From: Streptomyces himalayensis subsp. himalayensis | Lineage (GTDB): Bacteria > Actinomycetota > Actinomycetes > Streptomycetales > Streptomycetaceae | Length of the DNA stretch: 61,926 nucleotides | NCBI RefSeq assembly: GCF_013778455.1 | Contig: NZ_JACEHE010000039.1 | Span: forward strand, 1 to 61,926 | Reading direction: 5' to 3' | In this document: piece after piece, positions 33,497 to 41,896 of the stretch | Position numbering within the stretch: the stretch's first letter is position 1 | Layout of the letters: each line of letters opens with the position of its first letter | Program-made: the position numbers and the translations under genes | Notes under the pieces: generated by a model | What the model was told of the DNA's origin: nothing | What the model saw: only the letters and a program-made list of their open reading frames with translations | Database searches by the model: none

Positions 33497-34456
33497 ATGC
33501 GGGGCATGCATGCAGCATCCGAACGTTCAGCAGCTTCCGCACGCCGGTCAGCCGGGGTGCCTTCGTCCTCCGTGCCGTCGTCGCCCGTGCCGTCGTCCCC
33601 GGCGCCTTCGTCCCCGGAGGTCGGGGGAAAGCACCTCGCCGGTGTGGTCACCATGGTCGGCAGCGGACTGTCCAACCAGATCGGTGCCGCGATCGGGTCC
33701 CTCGCCTTCCCCGTGCTCGGACCCGTCGGTGTCGTCGCGGTACGCCAATACGTCGCCGCGATCGTCCTGTTCGCGGTCGGCCGGCCGAATCTGCGGACCT
33801 TCACCAGGCGGCAGTGGTGGCCGGTCGCGCTGCTGGCCCTGGTGTTCGGAACGATGAACCTGTCCCTGTACAGCGCGATCGACCGCATCGGTCTCGGGCT
33901 GGCGGTGACCCTGGAGTTCCTCGGCCCGCTCAGCATCGCCCTGGCCGCCTCACGCCGCCGACTGGACGCGTGCTGCGCGGTGATGGCCGCGGCGGGCGTC
34001 GTCACCCTGATGCGCCCGGGGCCTTCCACCGACTACCTCGGGATGGGCCTGGGTCTGCTGGCCGCCGTCTGCTGGGCGTCGTACATCCTGCTCAACCGCA
34101 CCGTGGGACGGCGCATCCCCGGAGCGCAGGGACCGGCTGCCGCGGCCGGACTGTCCGCCCTGATGTTCCTGCCCGCCGGACTCGTCATCGTCGTCGAACG
34201 TCCGCCGACCGCGGGGGCCGCCGTGTACGCCGTCGCCGCCGGCGTCCTCTCCTCGGCCGTGCCCTACCTCGCGGACCTGTTCACCCTGCGCCGCGTACCG
34301 GCGCGGGCTTTCGGTCTCTTCATGAGCGTCAATCCGGTCCTCGCCGCCGTGGTCGGATGGGTCGTCCTCGGGCAGAGCCTGGGATGGACGGAGTGGGCCG
34401 CCATCGGGGCCGTCGTCGCGGCCAACACCGGCAGCATCCTCACGTCGCGCACCTGA
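33497..34456 (+). CDS. EamA/RhtA-family metabolite exporter
   Basis: Drug/metabolite transporter-superfamily protein of about 319 residues with ten membrane helices in two EamA repeats (VFGTMNLSLYSAIDRIGLG, then ALFMSVNP-like segment AFGLFMSVNPVLAA). It is closest to amino-acid exporters such as RhtA. The cytoplasmic N terminus carries a VPSSP repeat. Start uncertain: ATG at 33497 or 33506. It is divergent from the LysR gene, which probably regulates it. Confidence 0.85.
   Translation: MRGMHAASERSAASARRSAGVPSSSVPSSPVPSSPAPSSPEVGGKHLAGVVTMVGSGLSNQIGAAIGSLAFPVLGPVGVVAVRQYVAAIVLFAVGRPNLRTFTRRQWWPVALLALVFGTMNLSLYSAIDRIGLGLAVTLEFLGPLSIALAASRRRLDACCAVMAAAGVVTLMRPGPSTDYLGMGLGLLAAVCWASYILLNRTVGRRIPGAQGPAAAAGLSALMFLPAGLVIVVERPPTAGAAVYAVAAGVLSSAVPYLADLFTLRRVPARAFGLFMSVNPVLAAVVGWVVLGQSLGWTEWAAIGAVVAANTGSILTSRT
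33557..33616 (+). repeat. 15-bp tandem repeat encoding VPSSP
   Basis: Four in-frame 15-base units (33557, 33572, 33587 and 33602) encode VPSSS, VPSSP, VPSSP and APSSP before the first membrane helix of the EamA transporter. Repeat number could vary between strains. Confidence 0.75.
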
Positions 34457-34499
34457 CGGAGGGCCGTGGCCGGAGCTCTCGGCAATAAGAGAGAACGAA

Positions 34500-34511
34500 A
34501 TTGTTGACAAT
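34500..34511. promoter_or_regulatory. GntR-type operator of a lost operon
   Basis: ATTGTTGACAAT is an inverted repeat (ATTGT/ACAAT) that contains TTGACA and resembles FCD-type GntR sites. The operon it served appears to be gone: only gene remnants follow up to the Ldh_2 fragment at 34824. Confidence 0.5.
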
Positions 34512-34663
34512 CTTGTTGCCCACGTGGGGCGCCGGCTGCAGAACACGAAGACCGCGCCGGAAGCGGGCCTTTCCGGACAGCTGGAGCAGCGTCGAGGCCT
34601 CCGCGCCGGACACGCCCGGAAGGCGCGCCGACCTGCCGACGGGTGAGGTCTTCGCGGACCGGC

Positions 34664-34800
34664 TCAGCCCATCTGGTCCTCGACCGACACGTGTTCCACC
34701 GTCTTGCCGGTCTCCGTGAACGTCCGCGTCACATGGCCCGACGTGTACACCCACAGGATGCGCAACCGATCTTCTCCGCCTTCCACTCGGACGACCACCC
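34664..34800 (-). other. Possible C-terminal remnant of an unknown gene
   Basis: A minus-strand frame ends with RLRILWVYTSGHVTRTFTETG and a stop at 34664. It reads like real protein rather than a shadow frame, but I do not recognise it and its upstream part is missing, where the plus-strand Ldh_2 fragment begins. Confidence 0.25.
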
Positions 34801-34823
34801 AGGGCCGCAAGCGCCGCCAGAAC

Positions 34824-35081
34824 GCCCTGCTCATCGCCCTCGACCCGGCCGCCTTCGGCGACCCGGACGGTTTCACCGCGGCCGTCGACACCACCCTGAG
34901 CACGCTCAAGGGGCTGCCGGCGGCGGACGGCGTGGCCGGTGTGTACTACCCCGGCGAGCGCAGCGCAGCGGTGGCCGCGGAGCGCTCCGCGAAGGGGCTG
35001 CCGGTGGCGCCGAAGGTGCGGCGCGACCTGACGGAGCGCGCCGACGAGCTGGGCGTCGTGCTGCCGGAAGCTGCTGGATAG
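34824..35081 (+). pseudogene. C-terminal fragment of an Ldh_2 (malate/L-lactate dehydrogenase) gene
   Basis: The frame reads ALLIALDPAAFGDPDGFTA, then VAGVYYPGERSA and VRRDLTERADELGVVLP. This is the C-terminal 80-odd residues of the NAD(P)-dependent malate/lactate/ureidoglycolate dehydrogenase type 2 family. No upstream homologous sequence or start remains; before it the frame is unrelated. The GntR-like site at 34500 probably belonged to the same lost operon. Confidence 0.75.
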
Positions 35082-35161
35082 GGGACAGCGGCTTCGGTAG
35101 TGACGGCTCCTGGGGGACGGCCGGGCGTCCGGTGCGGCGGACGTGTCGGCCGTCCGTGCCC

Positions 35162-36112
35162 TCAAAGGGCCTTGGGGGCTTCGGCCCCGTTCACTCGTCG
35201 TATGTGACGGGCGATCAGGGCGTAGGTCTCCCGGGCTTTCTCGTCGTCCTTGGAGTCGTATCCGTGGTCGGCTCCGCGCACGTCGTGGTGCTCGGCGAGT
35301 GCGCCCGCCGCACCCAGCCGCTCGGCGTAGCGCGTCGCCTCGGTCCTGAGCAGGTCGTACTCGGCCGTGATCACCACAGCCGGGGCGATGCCCTTCAGGT
35401 CGGCGGTGTCCGACGGATGGGCGGGCGAGACGAGCCGGTCGGCGCGCTCGCTCGGATCCGGCACGTACGACGTGTCGAAGACCTCCGCCATCCACGGCCG
35501 CAGCATGGGCTTGGCGACGGCGGCCTGCTTCTCCTTGGCGCTGGTGACGAGGTCCAGCGGGGGATAGTGCAGCACCTGGAGCGCGATCGACGGTCCGCCC
35601 TGCTCCAACGCCTGGCGGGCCACGGCCGCCGCGAGCCCGCCGCCGGCGCTCTGCCCGCCCACGGTGAGCCGGCCGCCGTCCCAGCCGTGCTGTGCGCCCT
35701 GCTCGGCGACCCAGCGCACCACCTCGAAGGCCTGCCTGGGCGCGGCCGGGAACGGGTGTTGCGGGGCGACGACATATTTCACGTTGACCACGACAACCCC
35801 CGCCTCGGCGGCGAGGAACCTGCAGAGCCCGTCGTCCATCTCCGGCATCGACATGACGTAGCCGCCGCCGTGGAAGTTGACGTGGACGGGCGGATTCGCC
35901 GCCGGACCCGGGGGTCTGTACACCGTGACCGGGGCCGGCGCGACGGACGTCGGGACCGTCAAGGGGCGAGCCTGTCGTGGGAATTCAGGGAATCGGGCGT
36001 ACCAGGAGACCGTCGAACCGGGTCCGCTGGAGCGTCGGCCCGCGAGCCCGGTGAGGCTCTGCATCGTCTTGGCGGCGAAGGAGGCCACCGCCGGCCTGGC
36101 GAGGAGGGACAT
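35162..36112 (-). CDS. Alpha/beta-hydrolase esterase, HSL family
   Basis: Esterase of about 316 residues of the hormone-sensitive-lipase group. It has the oxyanion motif VNFHGGGYV (81-84), nucleophile elbow VGGQSAGGG (S155) and a C-terminal ADHGYD with the catalytic His, preceded by AEYDLLRTE with the Asp. There is no export signal. ATG at 36112 is preferred over GTG at 36136 because GGAG lies about 5 bases upstream. It is downstream of, and on the same strand as, the maleylacetate reductase gene but about 190 bases away, so joint transcription is uncertain. Short acyl esters are the likely substrates. Confidence 0.87.
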   Translation of the reverse strand: MSLLARPAVASFAAKTMQSLTGLAGRRSSGPGSTVSWYARFPEFPRQARPLTVPTSVAPAPVTVYRPPGPAANPPVHVNFHGGGYVMSMPEMDDGLCRFLAAEAGVVVVNVKYVVAPQHPFPAAPRQAFEVVRWVAEQGAQHGWDGGRLTVGGQSAGGGLAAAVARQALEQGGPSIALQVLHYPPLDLVTSAKEKQAAVAKPMLRPWMAEVFDTSYVPDPSERADRLVSPAHPSDTADLKGIAPAVVITAEYDLLRTEATRYAERLGAAGALAEHHDVRGADHGYDSKDDEKARETYALIARHIRRVNGAEAPKAL

Positions 36113-36305
36113 ACGGCTCCGATCGGTGTAGGCCACGCCCGCACGTGACGGGCTCCCGCGCCACGGACAGTACCTCCACGAGCCATCGCATCATCAAGTT
36201 TCCTGTCGATTGATGGCTGATCGTAACAACGCCGCGGTGACAGATCGAGCTGCGCCGGACGGCCGAGGAGCGACAGAACAGAGTGCTGGTCCGCGCGAGT
36301 TTGGG

Positions 36306-37379
36306 TTACCGACCCTCGCCGCCGGGGATCCGGCCGTGCCAGGCGTCGTCGAGCAGGGCCGCGACACCGTCGACAGTGAGCGGCCGCGGGTTCGGATACG
36401 GAGCCCCCGCCACCCGCTCCGCGATCGTGCGTAGTTCGTCGGCGGGAACGCCCAAGTCCGCGAGGGTGGTCGGCCCGCCGTAGGCGCGGGCCAGCTCGGA
36501 CACGGCGGCGACCGGGTCGCCGCCGATGGCACGCGTCATGCGGGCGAACGCCTCCGGCGCGGCGGGCCGGTTGAAGGCCATGATGTGCGCCAGCAAAAGG
36601 GTGTGCAGCTCCGCGTGCGGCAGATCGAAGGCGCCGCCGAGAACGTGCGCGAGCTGGTGGTGCAGGCCCATACGCGCCTGGGCCAGGCAGATGCCTGCAA
36701 GCCAGGCGGCGGTTTGCAGGCGCCCGCGGGCCTCGGGATCGCCCGGGTTGTCGAGCACCGCCGGGAGCGCGGACAGGATGCCGTCCACCGCCTCGGTGGC
36801 AAGCGCGTCCGTGATCGGGCTCGCGGTGGGCGACCAGAGGGCTTCCACGGCGTGTGCAAGGGCGTTGACCGCGCTGGTCCTGGTGAGGCCTGGCGGAAGA
36901 GTGAGGGTGAGATCGGGGTCGTAGACGACCGTGCCGGGCATCAGCGCGGGATCGCGGCGGGTGGTCTTCACGCCGTCCTCGGTCTCGCCGAGCACCGGGG
37001 TGACCTCGGAGCCCGCGTACGTGGTGGGAACCGCGATCTGCGGCATCCCGGTGCGCGCGGACACCGCCTTGGCCAGACCGATCGCCGAGCCGCCGCCGAT
37101 CGCCACGACGCAGTCGGCGGCGGCCGCCTCGACGACCGTCATCGCCTCGTCCGTGACGGCCACCGGGGTGTGCGCGGCGGGACGGTCGAAACGGGCCGCG
37201 AGACGCGCGCCCAGTGCGTGGGCGATGCGGTCGGCCGTCGCCTTGGCCGAGGGCGTCGCGACAAGCAGGACTCGCCCTGCCCTCAGCCGTTCGACTTCCT
37301 CAGGAACGTGGTCGACCGCGCCGCGCCCCGTCAGTACGCGGCTGGCGATGGTCTCGTGGATGGTGATGGGTGTACTCAT
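36306..37379 (-). CDS. Maleylacetate reductase / iron-containing alcohol dehydrogenase family
   Basis: Dehydrogenase of 357 residues. The NAD-binding motif DCVVAIGGGSAIGLAKAVS and PTTYAGSEVTP are typical of maleylacetate reductases, and metal-site histidines fit NALAHAVEALW, LHHQLAHVLGG and LPHAELHTLLL. The enzyme converts maleylacetate to 3-oxoadipate at the end of hydroxyquinol and chloroaromatic pathways. No hydroxyquinol dioxygenase is present, so the gene is an orphan here. ATG at 37379 has GGAGACC about 8 bases upstream. Confidence 0.87.
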   Translation of the reverse strand: MSTPITIHETIASRVLTGRGAVDHVPEEVERLRAGRVLLVATPSAKATADRIAHALGARLAARFDRPAAHTPVAVTDEAMTVVEAAAADCVVAIGGGSAIGLAKAVSARTGMPQIAVPTTYAGSEVTPVLGETEDGVKTTRRDPALMPGTVVYDPDLTLTLPPGLTRTSAVNALAHAVEALWSPTASPITDALATEAVDGILSALPAVLDNPGDPEARGRLQTAAWLAGICLAQARMGLHHQLAHVLGGAFDLPHAELHTLLLAHIMAFNRPAAPEAFARMTRAIGGDPVAAVSELARAYGGPTTLADLGVPADELRTIAERVAGAPYPNPRPLTVDGVAALLDDAWHGRIPGGEGR

Positions 37380-37713
37380 GCGGTGGTCTCCGATAGGGGG
37401 AACGGGGCTCGGACGGCGCTTCGTGCCCGTGCCGGGACGCGGATCGGCGCGCTGCCGTGGAACGGTACCTGCGTGCGATGGCGCCGCCCGGGCGCTGTCC
37501 GCACGGGGCGTCCGGGGACAGGCACAGTGGCCGCACGATCACACGCGCCGCTCACGGTGTCCGGGCGATCGTCCCGGCGGCCTTCGCTTGGGGCTGCGCC
37601 TCCTGGGCGCCTCTGAATGATCGATCGCAGCCTGGCCAGGCGCCGCCGCCGCTACGCGCAGCCTGCCTTCCTGTGAGTGCTGAATTGTCAGACGTGCTCG
37701 CTACGTTGAGTGC
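37380..37713. other. Intergenic region between two divergent genes
   Basis: About 330 bases carry the promoters of the reductase and PCD-VOC genes. Apart from short inverted arms GGCGCCT...AGGCGCC spanning about 37608-37643, I see nothing recognisable. TACGTT at 37702-37707 ends six bases before the ATG at 37714. Confidence 0.35.
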
Positions 37714-38442
37714 ATGACTCATGCTGAGGGCAAGACCCAGCGGATCTCTCCGCGGCAGTTCCATGAAGCCGTCGGCGTCGAGGATTGGCGTGTACTGGGC
37801 GAGGGAGCGTGTACGCACTTCCGTACCGGCTCGTTCGCGGCCGGCGCCCGGCTCGTGCACGAGATCGGCGAGCGGGTCGGCCTCGCGGACAATGTCCCCG
37901 ACATCGACCTGCGGTCCGAGGGCGTGACGGTCCGGCTGATCACGATCACGGACGACTATTACGGGCTGACCGAAGGGCACATCGAACTGGCCCGGCAGAT
38001 CTCGGCCGTGGCGCGTGAACTGGGCGTCAGCGCCGATCCGTCCGCTGTGCAGACCGTTCAAGTCGCCATTGACGCTCTCGTCGGCCCCGACGTGATCCCG
38101 TTCTGGCGCGCCCTCCTCGGCTACCGGGACCGCACCGACAGCGAGGAGGACCTGATAGACCCGCACCGTCGCGGGGCACCGCTGTTCGTCCAGCAGATGG
38201 ACGCGCCGCGCCCGCAGCGCAACCGGCTCCACGTCGACGTCTTCGTGCCGCACGACCAGGCGGAGGCGCGCATTGCGGCAGCGATAGCAGCCGGCGGCCA
38301 TCTGGTGACCGATGAATTCGCGCCGTCGCACTGGGTGGTGGCCGACGTCGAGGGCAACGAGGCCTGCGTCGGCACGTGCGGCTGGCCCGGCCCTGAACCG
38401 GAGAGGCAGATGAAGCCCTCACAGCAGACGGCCTGCGGTTGA
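37714..38442 (+). CDS. Pterin-carbinolamine-dehydratase-like / VOC fusion protein
   Basis: Protein of 242 residues in two domains. The first (about 1-105) has the fold signature of pterin-4a-carbinolamine dehydratase (VPDIDLRSEGVTVRLIT, YGLTEGHIELARQIS). The expected catalytic histidine pair HHP is replaced by DNVP and the later His by Asp, so dehydratase activity is doubtful. The second (about 110-235) is a glyoxalase/VOC domain (VQVAIDALVGPDVIPFWRALLGY, RLHVDVFVPHDQAE, WVVADVEGNEAC). ATG at 37714 may be leaderless, with TACGTT six bases upstream. Such fusions recur in actinobacteria; the function is unknown. Confidence 0.8.
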   Translation: MTHAEGKTQRISPRQFHEAVGVEDWRVLGEGACTHFRTGSFAAGARLVHEIGERVGLADNVPDIDLRSEGVTVRLITITDDYYGLTEGHIELARQISAVARELGVSADPSAVQTVQVAIDALVGPDVIPFWRALLGYRDRTDSEEDLIDPHRRGAPLFVQQMDAPRPQRNRLHVDVFVPHDQAEARIAAAIAAGGHLVTDEFAPSHWVVADVEGNEACVGTCGWPGPEPERQMKPSQQTACG

Positions 38443-38625
38443 TCATGTGCTCTGACGAGATCGAGGACCGCTCACCCGCCCACCGTCGGCGCCGGACGCC
38501 ATCGGACCGGCGCCCCGACGTTCACAGGCACGGCCAGATCAGGGTGGCGGACGACCGCGACCGCCGACGGCGCCCCCGGGGGCTGCGAGGCGCCGGGCCG
38601 CCGCGCCGGGCCCAGCCGTCCGTGA

Positions 38626-40080
38626 TCACGCTCGATGGCGACGCAGGGCCGGCATCGTGGCGGCCAGGACCAGCATCGTGGCGATGACCAGCAGGCCGCC
38701 GCCTACGACAGCCGTACGTACTCCCAGGGCCGAAGCAGCAGTGCCATGGAGGACGTCAGCCAGGCGTGGGCCGCCTGCGACCACCACCGTGAACACCCCC
38801 TGCATGCGGCCGCGCATCTCGTCGGTGGCAGCCGACAGCAGGATCGCTCCACGGAAGACCATGGAGACCATGTCGGCGATGCCGGCGGCGGCGAGGAACA
38901 CCACCGCAATCCACAGACTGGTGCTCAGCCCGAATCCCGTGATGGCCGCTCCCCAGGCCACCACTGCCGCGATGACCATCAGTCCGTGCCGGCGTGCGCG
39001 GGAGAACGTGCCCGACATCAGGCCGCCGACCACAGCACCGATCGGGATGGCCGCGAACAGCAGCCCGAGCGCGAGCCCTTCTCCGTACGGCGCGTACGTT
39101 TCTGCGGCGAGCTGGGGGAACAGTGCCCGAGGCATGCCGAAGACCATGGCGATGATGTCGGCGAGGAAGGACAGCAGCAGTACCTTGCGCTGCGCGATGT
39201 AGCGGAAGCCTGCGATGATCTCGCGCCATCCCGCCCGCCCGGTCGCCGCTGTGGTGAGCGGCGGTAGCGCGGGGAGTTGCCAGACCGCCCACACGGTGAC
39301 GCACAGGGCCAGGGCATCGATCAGATAGAGCTCGGCCAGCCCGATGACGGGGATCAGGGCACCGGCGAGCAGCGGTCCGGCCACCAACCCCGTCTGCATG
39401 ACAGTGGATCCGAGCGCGTTCGCAGCGGCCAGTTCCTCCTTGGGAACCAAGCGGGCGATGGACGCGTTGCGGGCGGGGGAGTTGAGGCCGAAGAATGCCT
39501 GCTGAAGAGCGAGCAGCACCATCAGCACCAGCACGGAGTCCAGACCTGTGACGGCCTGGACCCAGAAGAGCAGCGAGGTGACGGCTATACCGCCGTTGGT
39601 GAGCAGCATCAGTTTGCGCCGGTCCATGCTGTCCGCGATCGCGCCGCCCCACAGCGCGAAGACCACCAACGGCACAAGCCCGGCGAGGCTCGCGTAGCCC
39701 ACCCACGCCGATGAGCCCGTGATGTCGTAGATCTGCTTGGGCACCGCGACCGCGGTGAGCTGGCTGCCGACGGCGGTGACGATGGTCGAGGACCAGAGCC
39801 GGCGAAAGGCCGGGCGCTGCAGCGGCCGAGTGTCCATCATCCAACGGCGCCACCCGCGCCCGTGGGGTCTCGCCGGACCTGTTGTCGTGGGGTGCGATGC
39901 CGAGCGGGCGTCGGCGCTGCTCTTGTCCGTGCTGGCGTCACCGGTACTGCCTGCGTCGGCGCTGCCCTCGTCCGTGCCGTCGTCACCGGTACTGCCTGCG
40001 TCGGTGCTGCTGTCACCCGTACTGCCGTGATCGGTACTGCTGTTACTCGTATCCACATTCGTCCTGGCTGCTCGTTGCAT
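38626..40080 (-). CDS. MFS transporter with a repeat-encoded N-terminal tail
   Basis: MFS protein with about twelve helices and the efflux-type features PKQIYDITGSSAWVGYASLAG and ALWGGAIADSMDRRKLMLL (loop 2-3 motif). The full frame of 484 residues starts with an 80-residue hydrophilic tail rich in Ser, Thr, Gly and Asp, made by a 45-bp DNA repeat. A start at the MMDTRPLQRP codons (ATG 39840) would give a normal-length transporter. Neither start has a clear ribosome site, so the true N terminus is open. It resembles enterobactin/multidrug exporters of the MFS-3 type. Confidence 0.78.
   Translation of the reverse strand: MQRAARTNVDTSNSSTDHGSTGDSSTDAGSTGDDGTDEGSADAGSTGDASTDKSSADARSASHPTTTGPARPHGRGWRRWMMDTRPLQRPAFRRLWSSTIVTAVGSQLTAVAVPKQIYDITGSSAWVGYASLAGLVPLVVFALWGGAIADSMDRRKLMLLTNGGIAVTSLLFWVQAVTGLDSVLVLMVLLALQQAFFGLNSPARNASIARLVPKEELAAANALGSTVMQTGLVAGPLLAGALIPVIGLAELYLIDALALCVTVWAVWQLPALPPLTTAATGRAGWREIIAGFRYIAQRKVLLLSFLADIIAMVFGMPRALFPQLAAETYAPYGEGLALGLLFAAIPIGAVVGGLMSGTFSRARRHGLMVIAAVVAWGAAITGFGLSTSLWIAVVFLAAAGIADMVSMVFRGAILLSAATDEMRGRMQGVFTVVVAGGPRLADVLHGTAASALGVRTAVVGGGLLVIATMLVLAATMPALRRHRA
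39909..40029. repeat. 45-bp minisatellite in the MFS N-terminal coding region
   Basis: Units begin at 39909 and 39954, with a partial third from 39999. CGTCACCGGTACTGCCTGCG recurs exactly 45 bases apart (39936 and 39981). On the minus strand it encodes about 15-residue Ser/Thr/Gly/Asp blocks of the MFS N-terminal tail. Confidence 0.75.
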
Positions 40081-40212
40081 CTATCTGTTCAGGACTCACT
40101 ATCTCTGACGTGTCGTGGCCGCTCTTCGCTGGCTCATCCCTGTTCGGCCGGTATGCCTGCGGTGTACCGGGCGCCGAGACACAACAGTTAGCGCTTCCCC
40201 ATGTGATCTCTA

Positions 40213-40255
40213 TTGACGCTTGATCATCCTGCTGCGACCTTAGCAAGCGCTTACT
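40213..40255 (+). promoter_or_regulatory. Promoter with TetR-type operator before the ACS-family MFS gene
   Basis: TTGACG at 40213-40218 is a good -35; the -10 about 17 bases on is poor. AGCAAGCGCTTACT (40242-40255), with central palindrome AAGCGCTT, resembles TetR-family operators. No TetR gene is nearby. Confidence 0.45.
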
Positions 40256-40319
40256 TAAGTCGCTTCGTGGTGACCGATCGACAGCCGGTCCCACGGGGCA
40301 CTCGCGTCAAGGGGAATGC

Positions 40320-41798
40320 ATGCGCGACCTACTTGGGTCGGGACGGCCCGTAGCCGCCTCCGTCGCCACCGCCGAACCACGCCCTGTCTTCAGCGGCCGC
40401 TACCAGCAGTTGTGGATGTTCCTGCTGCTCGGCTGGCTGATCAGCTACGCCGACCGGACGGTCACAGGCCCCGTCATCGCCTGGATGATCGAGAACAAGG
40501 CGGGGTTCATCGGCGACGCCGCCAACCCCGCCACCCTCGGCGGGCTCATCGGCTCGATGTTCTTCACGGGCTACATGCTCACACAGTACGCCGGCGGACG
40601 GCTCGGAGACCGCTACGGCCACCGCGAGATGCTCGTCCTGTCCCTGGTGTGGGCGGGCGTCATGACCTTCGTCTCCGGTGTGGTCACCGGACTGGTCGCC
40701 TTCGTCGTCGCGCGCGTGCTCACCGGCCTCGGTGAGGGTGTCTTCTACTCGAACGACCGCACCCTCGTCATCGGCCACACTCCGCCCACGCGGCGGACGA
40801 TGGGCCTCGGCGTCGTCATCTCGGGACTGTCGATCGGCCTGACCGTCGGCGTCGTAGCCACCCCGTACCTGATCGACTGGGGCAGCTCGCTCGGCATGGG
40901 CGGGCGCGCCTGGAGCATGCCCCTCTACGTCCTGGGCATCGTCTCGCTGCTCGTGGCCGCGGCCACGTGGGCCTTCTTCCGGGCTCGCGGCGACCGGCCC
41001 CTTCGGCTCGGACCTCCGCTGGTGCGGCTTCTCGCGTACTCGGTGCCGTCCGCCGTCGCCATCACCGGCCTGTTCCTGCTCACCGAGCGGCTCGGCTGGC
41101 CGGACTGGCTCACCGCCGTGGGCTCCGGCGTGCTGGCAGCCGCCATGATCGCTGTGGTGGTGCGCGAGATCATTCGCACCGGTCGCTCCGGGGTGCTGCT
41201 CACCAAGAACATGTGGCTGCTCTACATCGCCTTCATCGCCGTGATGTGGAACCTGTGGTTCTTCTCGTTCTGGTCCGTACAGATCGTCAAGGAGAGCACG
41301 CACAGCAGTCTCATCGCGGCCGCCCTGACCGCCGCGTTCAACGCCGGTGCCGGAATCATCGGCTTCCCACTCGGCGGCTGGCTCGCCGACCGGCAGGTGC
41401 GGCGCGGCAAGGGCCGCAAGTCGCTCGCCATAGCCTGCGCCGTCGCACACACGCTGCTGGCGGTGGCATTCGGCCTCTCCCTGCTGGCCGGGCGCCCGTC
41501 GCTGTGGCTGCTCGGGCTGATCCTGTTCGTCTCCGGACTGTTCTTCAACGCCCTGCAGCCGATCGTCCACAGCATGCTCGGTGACCAGGTGCCCGACGAG
41601 CAGCGCGGCTCCGCCTTCGGTGTGTTCAACCTGGTCGCCGAGATCGGCGCGGTGGCCAGCCCGGTCGTCAGCGGCGTGATGCGCGACGCGACCGGCAGCT
41701 GGGCGCCGGGCGTGTTCACCGCCGCCGGGATCATGGCCGTCTCGGTGGTGCTGTACGCCCTGGTACGGGAGCGCGTGCCAGGCGGCGCCGCGGCCTGA
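40320..41798 (+). CDS. MFS transporter, anion:cation symporter (ACS) type
   Basis: MFS transporter of 492 residues with twelve helices. WLISYADRTVTGPVIAWM in helix 1 and GGRLGDRYGHREMLV in loop 2-3 are typical of the organic-acid/sugar-acid anion:cation symporter group, which imports hexuronates, galactonate, phthalate and similar acids. ATG at 40320 has AAGGGGAA about 5 bases upstream. The promoter region holds a palindrome fit for a TetR repressor. A terminator hairpin follows at 41828-41855. No catabolic gene for a sugar acid is adjacent. Confidence 0.85.
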   Translation: MRDLLGSGRPVAASVATAEPRPVFSGRYQQLWMFLLLGWLISYADRTVTGPVIAWMIENKAGFIGDAANPATLGGLIGSMFFTGYMLTQYAGGRLGDRYGHREMLVLSLVWAGVMTFVSGVVTGLVAFVVARVLTGLGEGVFYSNDRTLVIGHTPPTRRTMGLGVVISGLSIGLTVGVVATPYLIDWGSSLGMGGRAWSMPLYVLGIVSLLVAAATWAFFRARGDRPLRLGPPLVRLLAYSVPSAVAITGLFLLTERLGWPDWLTAVGSGVLAAAMIAVVVREIIRTGRSGVLLTKNMWLLYIAFIAVMWNLWFFSFWSVQIVKESTHSSLIAAALTAAFNAGAGIIGFPLGGWLADRQVRRGKGRKSLAIACAVAHTLLAVAFGLSLLAGRPSLWLLGLILFVSGLFFNALQPIVHSMLGDQVPDEQRGSAFGVFNLVAEIGAVASPVVSGVMRDATGSWAPGVFTAAGIMAVSVVLYALVRERVPGGAAA

Positions 41799-41827
41799 CC
41801 CCGCACGAACGCCAGTGAGCGAACTCC

Positions 41828-41855
41828 GGTCCGGCGGGCTTCTACCCGCCGGGCC
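41828..41855. terminator. Hairpin between convergent MFS and STAS genes
   Basis: GGTCCGGCGGG (41828-41838) pairs with CCCGCCGGGCC (41845-41855), with one T-G wobble and a 6-base loop, 30 bases after the MFS stop. It can serve both directions. Confidence 0.7.
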
Positions 41856-41896
41856 GTCGACTGCTCCCGTCGGTCACGGCGTCCGCGCGCGTGCGT

